Assembly (NCBI GenBank): GCA_039931435.1 | Contig: JBDTRY010000027.1 | Location: 1 to 27,891 of the forward strand | Direction: 5' to 3' | Length of the DNA: 27,891 nt | Source of the DNA: JBDTRY01 sp039931435 | GTDB lineage: Bacteria; Acidobacteriota; Thermoanaerobaculia; Gp7-AA8 | Shown: positions 1 to 7,018 of the stretch, in pieces | Layout of the letters: every line of letters begins with the position of its first letter | How positions within the stretch are numbered: position 1 is the first letter of the stretch | Translations under genes and position numbers: made by a program | The notes under the pieces: generated by a model | The model's database searches: none | What the model saw: the letters and a program-made list of their open reading frames with translations, nothing else | What the model was told of the DNA's origin: nothing

Positions 1-487
1 CGAAGTGTCCACCGGGCCAGAGTGCCCTCCCTACGTCGTACCAGAGGAAGATCAGGACGAAAAGCCCGGCGTAGAGCAGGTATCGATGAAGGTTCTGAAG
101 TATGAAAGGAAAGGCCGTTTCCCCACGGTAGTTCCGTCGCTTTCCTTCGCTCACAGCGCATCCGGGCGGATGGGCGGAAAACGAACGGTAATACGCCTTG
201 CGGTAGTAGTAACAGGTCAGGCGAAAGCCACCGGGGGCCCACAGGATGAGGAGCGCCGGGGATAGCCACTGCGGTAGCGGAGTCCATGCGCCGAGATTCG
301 GTGAGTAGAAGGGAGAGAGCAGCTCACCCGTCTCGTAGTACCGGTTCATGAAGGCGCGCAAAGTTGCGTAGATCACAAATCCGGAAAGGATGAGAAAAGT
401 GATGGCAGGGCCCATCCACCATGCATCGCGCCGGTCCGTGCTGCCCAGCGTGGCATGAGGCGGGGCCACAGAAGCCAGGTCGGTCAT
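1..487 (-). CDS. Succinate dehydrogenase-type membrane anchor subunit (partial, C-terminus beyond window)
   Basis: The reverse strand is open from an ATG at 487 to the window edge and gives the first 162 residues. A good Shine-Dalgarno (GGGAGGA) lies about 8 nt upstream. Three hydrophobic stretches are seen at about residues 26-46, 73-88 and 137-150. The segment RLTCYYYRKAYYRSF (89-103), a PPGCAV motif (107-112) and GETAFP followed by QNLHRY (122-136) recall the membrane anchor protein beside sdhA/sdhB in actinobacterial-type succinate dehydrogenases (Mycobacterium Sdh1 type). This is recognition from memory, not an alignment. The histidine in QNLHRY could be a haem ligand, which is inference. 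If correct, it anchors the flavoprotein and iron-sulfur subunits in the inner membrane and passes electrons to quinone. The sdhA and sdhB genes would be expected just left of the window, downstream in the same direction. The gene could instead be another haem-binding membrane protein. Confidence 0.7.
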   Translation of the reverse strand, partial: MTDLASVAPPHATLGSTDRRDAWWMGPAITFLILSGFVIYATLRAFMNRYYETGELLSPFYSPNLGAWTPLPQWLSPALLILWAPGGFRLTCYYYRKAYYRSFSAHPPGCAVSEGKRRNYRGETAFPFILQNLHRYLLYAGLFVLIFLWYDVGRALWPGGHF

Positions 488-764
488 GAAGTTCGTTCCT
501 CCCGAGCAGGCGATATCAGAGTGGCAGAAGAATACAGGGACGGACGAGGAAATGGGAAATCGGGGGCTGGCTGCGATCTTTTTATCACCGGAAATTCTTC
601 CACCTGTCGCTTCCTGCTTCTCTTTGCAAACGTGTCATCCCGATGCCGAAGGCGAGGGATCTTTTTGTGGAACTCGCGTTTTCGTTTAACCAGCCGAAGA
701 TCCCTCCTCACTTCGCCCGTGAGGCTGTGTCAAAACCAGGGGAACCTCAGAGAAGCACGAACTC
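488..764. other. Intergenic region left of repeat module A
   Basis: No convincing gene is seen. Short open frames on both strands are low-complexity, arginine-rich translations of repeat DNA. The stretch holds the SD of the leftward membrane-anchor gene (about 488-500) and a GTCATCCCGA-type repeat (634-731). Confidence 0.5.
634..731. repeat. GTCATCCCGA-type inverted repeat, copy 1 (right end degraded)
   Basis: It begins GTCATCCCGA followed by a GCCGAAGGCGAGGGATCT block, as in the copy at 23489. Its right half (AGATCCCTCCTC, then a CTTCGC-type run) is the expected inverted complement, but the final GGGATGAC has decayed. Similar elements lie near 5531, 17604 and 23489, all outside intact genes. 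Confidence 0.7.
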
Positions 765-873
765 GTAGGGCCGCACGGCGTGCGGCCGGTATTCTTCTGG
801 AAAGGTGCATACAGTCAACGATTCAACAGGATGGGATGGCAAAGGGTACCGGCCGCACGCCGTGCGGCCCTAC
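765..873. repeat. Paired-palindrome module A (109 bp)
   Basis: Two inverted arms, GTAGGG + GGCCGCACG-G-CGTGCGGCC-type on the left and its complement ending CCCTAC on the right, flank a spacer of about 50 nt. Each arm is a 19-nt palindrome by itself. The spacer is related to that of modules D and E but lies in the opposite orientation: GGCAAAGGGTACC abuts the right arm here, while CACCCTTTGCC abuts the left arm there. No protein is encoded. Confidence 0.85.
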
Positions 874-1091
874 GAGCAGCAGCGCCGGTCGTGATTTCAA
901 GATACTTTTGCCACAGTCTCTCGTTCGCGATGACCGATTCGCCTTGAGCTCGTCGGGAGTCAGGTCACTCCGAGCGTGAGCGTTTGTTGAGAACTCACAT
1001 ATGCGCCGCCGCTCCGAATACGCTCCGAACGGCACAGGCGCACGAAAGTCCCTCCCAATCAGATACGATTCGTCCTATAGAGGAGAACCCG
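874..1091. other. Leader region of the M20 gene
   Basis: No independent gene is supported. An in-frame ATG-less extension upstream of the M20 gene reaches about 984 but lacks a signal peptide or SD. The strong SD (AGAGGAGAA) at about 1078-1086 decides the start at 1092. Confidence 0.45.
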
Positions 1092-2585
1092 ATGACTCTC
1101 ACAAAGATCAGAACACTTGCTCTGGCCGTCATGGCCATGCTCGCCGCGACCGCCACCTACGCCGCTGCATCCGATCTGGCTGACGTTAAAAAGGAGATCG
1201 CCCGGCGTCACGACGAGGCCGTGCAGCGGCTTCAGGAGTGGATCGCCATGCCGTCGATCGCTGCCGAAAATCGCGGCTATCCCGACGGCGCGGAAACCAT
1301 GGCCAGGCTTCTGCGTGAGGCGGGCTTTCAGAAAGTAACCGTACTGAGCACGGACGGAAAGCCCGGCGTATTCGCCACCCTCGACGCCGGCGCTGCAAAG
1401 AGCGTCGGCCTCTACTTCATGTATGACGTCAAGCAATTCGACCCTTCCGAGTGGTCCTCCCCTCCGCTTGAAGCACGCATCGTGAGCAAGCCGGGCGTAG
1501 GGAAGGTGATCGTCGGCCGTGGTGCGGTCAATCAAAAGGGTCCGGAAGCCGCATTTCTGGCAGCGCTGCACGCCATCCGCGGTGCTGGAAAGAAGCTCCC
1601 CGTGAACCTCGTGCTCATCGCCGAGGGGGAAGAGGAGATCGGATCGCCACACATCGGCCAGCTTGTCTACCGCCCGGAGGTCGAAGCCGCGCTTCGAAAA
1701 ACCATCGGGGTCTTCATGCCCTCAGCCTCTCAGGATCTGGACGGCGTGGTGGCGGTCAGTCTCGGTGCCAAAGGTGTCGTCGAGCTGGAGCTCGTCTCCA
1801 GCGGCGAGAAATGGGGACGCGGTCCGCAGAAAGACATTCACTCATCGTTGAAAGCCATGGTGGACAGCCCCGCCTGGCATCTGGTCAAGGCGCTGGATAC
1901 CCTCGTCTCGGCGGACGGAAACACCATCACCATCGACGGCTATCCAACTCCCCGCCCCATGAGCGCCGAAGAAATATCGATGATCGCCGCGGCCACGAAA
2001 CGCCGGAACGAAGCGAAGATGAAAAAGCAGCTCGGCGTCTCGCACTGGATCGACGATCTCTCCTGGGAAGAGGCCAATGAGCGTCTCGAGTCACAGCCGA
2101 CAGTGAACATCGAAGGATTGGTTGGCGGTTACACCGGACCGGGCGGCAAAACCATTCTTCCTCACCGGGCCGTAGCCAAGATCGACATGAGGCTCGTGCC
2201 CGACATGAAACTTGTCGACGCCGTGTCTGCTCTGAAGGCGCATCTGGCCCGGCGCGGATTCTCCGACATTGAGGTGAATGTCACCGGCGGCTACGATTCG
2301 ACAGCGACGCCGGCAACCGCGCCGTTGATTCAGGCTCAGATCTCGGTGCTGAAACGGGCCGGCATCAATCCTGTGATCTGGCCGCGCAACGCCGGATCAT
2401 ACCCAGGCTACGTCTTTACCAATGCGCCGCTCTCTCTGGCCTCGGGACACTTCGGGCTGGGTCATGGCAGCGGGGCACACGCCCCCGATGAGTATTACGT
2501 GATCGAATCGGAGATCCCCGAGGTGCAGGGCTTTGATGGCGCTGTGTTCTCGTTCGTGGAGTACCTTTACGAACTGGCCCGGTGA
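1092..2585 (+). CDS. Secreted M20-family peptidase-like protein with altered metal-ligand positions
   Basis: The protein has 497 residues. The start at 1092 is chosen because AGAGGAGAA lies 5-6 nt upstream and the protein then opens with a signal peptide (KIR, a hydrophobic run to about residue 22, then ATYAAA). The M20 fold is shown by YDVKQFDP...W (111-121), GRGAVNQKGPE (142-152), EGEEEIGS (178-185), a histidine before the PAWHLVKAL dimerisation-domain segment, and a C-terminal GAHAPDEYY. M20 enzymes normally have HxD and GRGxxDxKG, giving two metal ligands. Here the first histidine is Met110 and the aspartate is Asn147. Asp112, the glutamates and the C-terminal histidine remain. The protein probably acts in the periplasm or outside the cell on small peptides, if active. 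It may be a carnosinase-like subfamily with a changed metal site, or a non-catalytic relative. It stands alone between repeat modules. Confidence 0.85.
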   Translation: MTLTKIRTLALAVMAMLAATATYAAASDLADVKKEIARRHDEAVQRLQEWIAMPSIAAENRGYPDGAETMARLLREAGFQKVTVLSTDGKPGVFATLDAGAAKSVGLYFMYDVKQFDPSEWSSPPLEARIVSKPGVGKVIVGRGAVNQKGPEAAFLAALHAIRGAGKKLPVNLVLIAEGEEEIGSPHIGQLVYRPEVEAALRKTIGVFMPSASQDLDGVVAVSLGAKGVVELELVSSGEKWGRGPQKDIHSSLKAMVDSPAWHLVKALDTLVSADGNTITIDGYPTPRPMSAEEISMIAAATKRRNEAKMKKQLGVSHWIDDLSWEEANERLESQPTVNIEGLVGGYTGPGGKTILPHRAVAKIDMRLVPDMKLVDAVSALKAHLARRGFSDIEVNVTGGYDSTATPATAPLIQAQISVLKRAGINPVIWPRNAGSYPGYVFTNAPLSLASGHFGLGHGSGAHAPDEYYVIESEIPEVQGFDGAVFSFVEYLYELAR

Positions 2586-2653
2586 GCTCAGGATCGCGCG
2601 GGCGGCGCGATCAACCTGGCCGTTAGAAAAACGCCGGCAAACGCCGCGCAGTC

Positions 2654-2743
2654 GTAGGGCCGCACGGCGTGCGGCCGGTATTCTTCCCGATTTCCGCGAG
2701 GCGGTTACGACCCTGGTGCCGGCCACATGCCATGCGGCCCTAC
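2654..2743. repeat. Paired-palindrome module B (90 bp)
   Basis: The left arm is GTAGGG plus GGCCGCACG-G-CGTGCGGCC. The right arm is the ATG/CAT variant (GGCCACATG-C-CATGCGGCC, one stem mismatch) ending CCCTAC. The spacer (TATTCTTCCCGATTTCCGCG...) is shared with module B-prime at 2856, not with the 109-bp form. It sits 68 nt after the M20 stop codon. Confidence 0.85.
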
Positions 2744-2744
2744 C

Positions 2745-2832
2745 CGGTTTCCGGGGATGATCGCCTCGCCCGGCAGGAGCGAAACATGAGCAATCGAATA
2801 GGACGAACGCAGTTCAGCGCGAAGGCCCGCCA
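2745..2832 (+). pseudogene. Duplicated leader and first codons of the pirin gene (remnant)
   Basis: This stretch copies about 80 nt around the real pirin start, offset by 275 nt. Both contain GGGGATGATCGC, then CAGGAGCGA as SD, then ATG at 2786 here and at 3061 in the gene. The encoded starts are similar: MSNRIGRTQFSAKAR here against MKNRTVRTQFGARRD in the gene. After about 15 codons the match stops and the frame runs into repeat DNA. It is therefore a tandem-duplication remnant rather than a gene. It keeps an SD and could still drive translation of a short peptide. Confidence 0.75.
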
Positions 2833-2855
2833 ACCGCCGCTACCCGCCGCCCCTC

Positions 2856-2944
2856 TTAGGCCGCCCTGCGCACGGCCGGTATTCTTCCCGATTTCCGCGA
2901 GGAGGTTACAACTCTCGTGCCGGCCGCACGCCGTGCGGCCCTAC
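2856..2944. repeat. Paired-palindrome module B-prime (89 bp, degraded left arm)
   Basis: It has the same spacer as module B (TATTCTTCCCGATTTCCGCG then AGG.GGTTAC). The left arm is decayed (TTAGGCCGCCCTGCGCACGG). The right arm is intact, GGCCGCACG-C-CGTGCGGCC ending CCCTAC. With the duplicated pirin leader it shows that this interval arose by local duplication. Confidence 0.75.
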
Positions 2945-2979
2945 GAGGGGCGTTAGGCGAGGGCGGTTGGCAGGACATC

Positions 2980-2996
2980 GCCATGCGGCCCTACCC
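2980..2996. repeat. Solitary right-arm fragment of the paired-palindrome repeat
   Basis: GCCATGCGGCCCTACCC is identical to the outer part of the right arm of module B (2729-2745) and, as there, is followed by the pirin leader. It marks the edge of the duplicated unit. Confidence 0.6.
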
Positions 2997-3060
2997 ATTA
3001 TGTTTTCCGGGTCGTGCCCCGGTTTCGGGGATGATCGCGTCGACCCATCAGGAGCGAGGA

Positions 3061-3915
3061 ATGAAGAATCGAACGGTACGAACGCAATTCGGCGCACGCC
3101 GTGATGACGTGGCAGACCTTGTCACCCGTCGGCCGGACCATGCCATGGAACGGCTCAACCCATTCCTCTTCATCAATCACCACGGCCCGCAGGTCTACCC
3201 GCCGGGCAACCGCGGGTTGCCCTTCGGTCCGCATCCCCACCGGGGATTCGAGACGGTGACGTTCATCGTCGAAGGTTCACTCGTTCATCGCGATTCGGCG
3301 GGCCATGAGAGCGCCATCGGCGCCGGCGGAATCCAATGGATGACCGCCGGCCGTGGAGTGGAGCATTCCGAGACCTCCTCCCGGGAGTTCATGGACCGGG
3401 GAGGTCCGCTGGAAATCCTGCAGCTCTGGATCAATCTGCCCGCCAGGCTGAAGATGACAACTCCCCGATACACCGGGCTCCAGAAGGACGACATCCCTTC
3501 ATTCAAAGAGGGCGGCGCAACGGTCAACCTCATTGCCGGCGAGTGGAATGATCACCGAGGACCCATCCAGTCGCTCACGGGTGTGAGCATGATGACCGTA
3601 TCGATGCCAGAGGGCGCGACGGTGACGCTGCCTGCGCCCGCCGGCCGGAGAGTCTTCCTCTACATCGTGCGCGGGAACGTGCGGGTTTCCGGCACGGATG
3701 TAGAAACCTGGCGCCTCGTCGAGTTCAACGACGACGGGTCCTCGGTGGAGATCGAGGCCGTGGAAGATGCGCTGGTCATCTTCGGACATGCCGATCCGCT
3801 CGGAGAACCGATCGCGGCACAGGGTCCGTTCGTCATGAACACCCGCGCCGAAATCATCCAGACCATTCGCGATTATCAGTCGGGTGCGTTCGGGGAAGCC
3901 CTCACCGATGCGTAA
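3061..3915 (+). CDS. Pirin-family protein
   Basis: The protein has 284 residues, a usual pirin length. The ATG at 3061 follows the SD CAGGAGCGA; an open extension upstream to 2917 only translates repeat DNA. The N-terminal cupin carries the pirin signature: INHHGP (39-43), GPHPHRGFETVTFIVEG (57-72), DSAGH (78-82) and IQWMTAGRGVEHSE (91-104). The likely metal ligands His58, His60, His102 and Glu104 are all present. A second, less conserved cupin follows, then a C-terminal helix. Pirins are cytoplasmic iron-binding bicupins, some with quercetinase activity and others acting as redox-sensitive regulators, so the substrate cannot be read from sequence. It is monocistronic, and its stop lies 15 nt from the convergent monooxygenase gene. 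Its leader is duplicated upstream. Confidence 0.92.
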   Translation: MKNRTVRTQFGARRDDVADLVTRRPDHAMERLNPFLFINHHGPQVYPPGNRGLPFGPHPHRGFETVTFIVEGSLVHRDSAGHESAIGAGGIQWMTAGRGVEHSETSSREFMDRGGPLEILQLWINLPARLKMTTPRYTGLQKDDIPSFKEGGATVNLIAGEWNDHRGPIQSLTGVSMMTVSMPEGATVTLPAPAGRRVFLYIVRGNVRVSGTDVETWRLVEFNDDGSSVEIEAVEDALVIFGHADPLGEPIAAQGPFVMNTRAEIIQTIRDYQSGAFGEALTDA

Positions 3916-3930
3916 CGGCCAGCCGCGACT

Positions 3931-5106
3931 TCACTCCGGCGGGAGCGTGATGCGATCCAGCAGGCCGTTTCTGCCTGCCAGATCTGCCACCAGGGGAATT
4001 CCCAGAAGCTTCGTGGCCTGATTACGGAGAAAGAGACGGATGCGGGAGGAGGGTGCGAACCAGCCGGCGAAGTTCTCGGCGTCCTTCTGCTTGCTCCGAA
4101 GAAATCCGTCGAGCGAGGCATGATAGCGCTTGAAGGCAGCGGTGGGATCGCCACCATTCTTCAATTCATGCGCCAGAAAATACGCACCGATCATGGCCAG
4201 TGCCGATCCCTGCCCGCCGAGAAGCGAAACGCAGAACGCCGCATCGCCGGTCAGGGCCACGCGCCCGCGCCACCATTCCTCCATCCGGATCTGGCTTACC
4301 CGGTCGAAGTAGAGACTGCCGGCGCGGTCCATCTCCTTCAAAATTTGCGCGGTCTCCCATCCGCAGTCACGAAATCGGTCGCGCAGAACGGATTTTTGCG
4401 CCTCCGTATCCTCCATGGGGATGGCTATGCCGCCCTGCTCCTTGAAGATGAAAAGAAACATTGTGCGATCGCCGCGCAAGGTAAACCTGGCCACCTGCCG
4501 CCCAACCTCCGTGTGCATCACAAACACGAGCTCATCCCGGGGACGATAGCCATCCACTTCGAAGGCCGCCACACAGTAGCCGAGGTACGTTTCGAATTGC
4601 GATTCCGGTCCGAAGGCCAGCTCCCGCACGCGTGAGTGCAGCCCGTCCGCTCCGATTACCGCATCGAAGTCGCGGGATGAGCCACCGGAGAGATCCACGC
4701 GAACCCCGCTCCCGGTGTCATCCAGATGCTCGATCGTTTCGCCGAAGAGGACCTCGGCGTCGTTCTCGATCGAGTGAAATAGGATCGAGGCCAGGTCACC
4801 CCTGGGAAGGCTGACGTACCGGCCAGCCGTCAACCGGCGGAAGACATCGACAGAAAATCCGCCGATGCGCCGGTTCGCATCATCGACGATGCGCACCTCC
4901 TGCATTGCATAGCCTGCCTCACGAATCTGTGGAAGGAGGGACATCCGCTCGGCGATGTCGAACCCCGCTCCCCAGAAGTCGATGACGTAGCCGCCGGTAC
5001 GGAGATGAGAGGCCTGTTCCACGATGACTACATCCACGCCGTAGCGGCGAAGCCACCAGGCCAGGGTCGGACCGGTGATCCCGGCTCCGGAGATGAGGAC
5101 CTTCAC
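3931..5106 (-). CDS. FAD-dependent monooxygenase (PHBH/UbiH/TetX-like fold)
   Basis: The protein has 391 residues. The Rossmann fingerprint GAGITG (7-12) near the N-terminus is followed by the acidic strand end VIVE (27-30). There is an RGDL segment (102-105), the DG motif IGADGLHSRVR (151-161) and the GD motif VALTGDAAF (283-291) followed by GGQGSALAM. These are the three FAD/NAD(P)H signatures of class A flavoprotein monooxygenases, which hydroxylate small aromatic or polyketide-like substrates in the cytoplasm using NAD(P)H and O2. The closest look is to the TetX or salicylate-hydroxylase type with a final helical region. The SD AGAGGTG lies 5-6 nt upstream of the ATG at 5106. No pathway neighbours are present, so the substrate is unknown. 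Confidence 0.88.
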   Translation of the reverse strand: MKVLISGAGITGPTLAWWLRRYGVDVVIVEQASHLRTGGYVIDFWGAGFDIAERMSLLPQIREAGYAMQEVRIVDDANRRIGGFSVDVFRRLTAGRYVSLPRGDLASILFHSIENDAEVLFGETIEHLDDTGSGVRVDLSGGSSRDFDAVIGADGLHSRVRELAFGPESQFETYLGYCVAAFEVDGYRPRDELVFVMHTEVGRQVARFTLRGDRTMFLFIFKEQGGIAIPMEDTEAQKSVLRDRFRDCGWETAQILKEMDRAGSLYFDRVSQIRMEEWWRGRVALTGDAAFCVSLLGGQGSALAMIGAYFLAHELKNGGDPTAAFKRYHASLDGFLRSKQKDAENFAGWFAPSSRIRLFLRNQATKLLGIPLVADLAGRNGLLDRITLPPE

Positions 5107-5530
5107 GCGCTCACCTCTTGCAGATGTGCTCGGCCTCCGCGGACGTGGATCTCTTCTCTCACTGTTTCACTGACCGTCCCAGCCTCAGATCGCTGCCGGG
5201 AGAATTCGTTCTGAGGAGAATTATCTTCGCCAATTGCCGCTCCGCGCACTACGAGGGTATACCGGCAGGGCGTTCCCTGTCAGGCAGCGGCCAGTGCTCA
5301 ACCACCGTCGCCAGGATCTGATCGCCCGCGCCCGGGAGATTGCTCGGGCGCTCCCCGGCAGCTCCGAAAAACTCCGTGAAGAGCCCGGAGGCAGACATCA
5401 ACCGATCCAGCGGGGCGCCGAACTAAAGACACACTATGCCGGCTGTCATCCTGAGCGGACTAACAGCGGGGGCGCCGAACCAGAGTGAAGATACTCTGCA
5501 TGAATTTTCATGCGCGGGCGCAGCAAATTT
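5107..5530. other. Intergenic, apparently decayed region upstream of the monooxygenase gene
   Basis: No supported gene is seen. The first 20 nt hold the monooxygenase SD. Around 5320-5350 there is a short inverted pair (CGCCCG/CGGGCG). Near 5413-5495 a GGCGCCGAAC motif occurs twice. A 49-codon reverse frame (5249-5398) is too short and has no recognised match. The region looks like worn remains between functional genes. Confidence 0.4.
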
Positions 5531-5633
5531 GTCATCCCGAGCGAGAGCGAGGGACCCCAGTGGACGGGAGGCACGATCCCTGGGGCGCTTACCACCCGCC
5601 CCTCTGGGTTTCCTCGCTCACGCTCGGAATGAC
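5531..5633. repeat. GTCATCCCGA-type inverted repeat, copy 2 (abuts the thioesterase remnant)
   Basis: It opens GTCATCCCGAGCGAGAGCG and closes CTCACGCTCGGAATGAC, which are inverted complements with one change. The interior has a second inverted pair (GGACCCCAG.. / CTCTGGGTTTCC). This copy belongs to a GAGCGAGAGCGAGG subtype, different from the GAAGCCGAAGGCGAGG subtype at 634 and 23489. Confidence 0.75.
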
Positions 5634-5974
5634 CCGTTTGCGAAGCATCGCCTGGTAAATCTCAAGAGCCGACGTGGTTCCGCCAGGAGGGCGGAGTCGT
5701 TCACGGCGGCGTCATTGCCTCGCTCGCCGATACTGCCGCGGTCTACGCTCTCATCGGACAACTCACACCGGAGCAGTACATGACCTGCGTTGAGTTCAAA
5801 ATCAATTTCCTGGCAGCTGCAGAATTGGATGGCGGTGCACTCGTCGGGCGGCCCGTTGTCGTGCGGCGTGGCAGAACGATTGGAGTGTGCGATGTCTCCG
5901 TCTATCAGTCTGAGCACATCGTGGCCAGGGGACTGTTCACCTACATGTTCTATCCAAAGCCGGCCGAACGCTGA
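5633..5974 (+). pseudogene. PaaI-type hotdog thioesterase lacking its N-terminus
   Basis: One frame is open from a TGA at 5630 to the TGA at 5972-5974 and translates to about 113 residues. It contains the PaaI signature EGGVVHGGVIASLADTAA (starting near 5687) and then MTCVEFKINFLAA, VVVRRGRTIGVCDVSVY and a final ARGLFTYMFY. This matches the second half of small acyl-CoA thioesterases of about 140 residues. The conserved HGG..aslaD part is whole, but the 20-30 residues normally before it are missing. No ATG, GTG or TTG lies in frame before the ATG at 5780, which is past the active site. The repeat at 5531-5633 ends exactly where the reading frame begins. The best reading is a gene beheaded by repeat insertion or recombination. 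Confidence 0.75.
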
Positions 5975-6031
5975 GGTCGCGCGTAACCTGAACCGCGCTG
6001 GTACTTCTAAGTTGGGGGACGAGCACTCTCC

Positions 6032-7018
6032 ATGACGCGCCATCGCAGACAGACAGCCCTCTTCTTCGCTGCCGTTACTGTTTCGCTGCTGGCGCCAGCT
6101 GCGAACGGGACGAAAAACGGGCCGGCCGAGGTCACGGTCGGTCGCTATCACCTGCAGAGCAATGTGTGGGTCTGCCTGCATCAACGACTGATGCACAACG
6201 CCCGCTTCGGGAGTCGGGCGCCGCTCTCGCTCTCCGGAGAAAGACTCGACCGATGGAAAGAGGCTGTCGCAGCCTATCGTTCGTTCCTGGGAGAGCGCAG
6301 CCCGGTGTTCGATTCCGAGTTGCGTGCCATCGATTCCGCTCTGGCCAGAGCAGAAGGAGACGAGTTGCCGCGATCCATTCCTCCCGCTCTCGTTCAGGCA
6401 CTGCATGTGGCAATGCCGCTTTATCGGGAAGCGCAATGGCCGTCTGACGATCGCTACAACCGCTTCTGGATCGCTTTCGCCCGGCCCTTGCTGGAGTCGA
6501 CGGAAACGGAACTGATCGCTGCCCACGCCAGGGCCTTCGGAACACCGTTCTCGAAAGAGATTCTCGTCGACCTCACACCGTTCGCATGGCAGGTCGGCGC
6601 CTACACGACCGGCGACGCAAAAATGGTTCACGTCATCATCTCCAGCACGCTCCCCGGAAATCAGGAGTTCGGCGCGCTGGAGTCGCTGATGCACGAGCCC
6701 TCCCACGGAATCGTCGATGAGGAGTCCGGGGCAATCGGCGCAGATCTCGCGCGAACGGCACGCGAGCTGGGGATGAAACCGCCACCGAATCTCTGGCACG
6801 CCGTAATGTTTTACACATGTGGCGAACTGACACGTCGCGCCCTCGAAGAGCGGGGAGTCACCTACGTACCCTACATGATTCGCACGGGCATGTATGACCG
6901 GGGATTTCGCGGCTTCCGCCAGCCGCTGGAAAGTCACTGGCAGGCCTGGCTCGACGGAAAAATCTCCGAGACCGAAGCCCTGCGCCGGATCCTCAAGGAC
7001 ACGTCCTCGGACAAATAA
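6032..7018 (+). CDS. Secreted protein with HExxH motif, paralog 1 (putative metallopeptidase, uncharacterised)
   Basis: The protein has 328 residues. A signal peptide is clear: MTRHRRQ, a hydrophobic core to about residue 24, then AANG. The mature part starts VGRYHLQSN.W..LHQRL and ends in a W..WLDGKIS..EALRRI helix. His221-Glu-Pro-Ser-His225 forms an HExxH zinc-site motif within ALESLMHEPSHG. Forty residues on, Glu265 (FYTCGELTRRAL) is a possible third ligand as in gluzincins, and His256 (LWHA) is also conserved in the paralog. The protein shares this whole layout with the next gene. I do not recognise a named family, so peptidase function is inferred from the motif only. GGGGGA at about 6014-6019 is a distant SD. 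The stop overlaps the next start (TAATG), implying translational coupling. Confidence 0.7.
   Translation: MTRHRRQTALFFAAVTVSLLAPAANGTKNGPAEVTVGRYHLQSNVWVCLHQRLMHNARFGSRAPLSLSGERLDRWKEAVAAYRSFLGERSPVFDSELRAIDSALARAEGDELPRSIPPALVQALHVAMPLYREAQWPSDDRYNRFWIAFARPLLESTETELIAAHARAFGTPFSKEILVDLTPFAWQVGAYTTGDAKMVHVIISSTLPGNQEFGALESLMHEPSHGIVDEESGAIGADLARTARELGMKPPPNLWHAVMFYTCGELTRRALEERGVTYVPYMIRTGMYDRGFRGFRQPLESHWQAWLDGKISETEALRRILKDTSSDK

Noticed and set aside
5249..5398. 49-codon reverse-strand frame upstream of the monooxygenase
   Set aside because: It is somewhat protein-like, but short, bounded by stops, without SD and without a recognisable match; the opposite strand is equally plausible.
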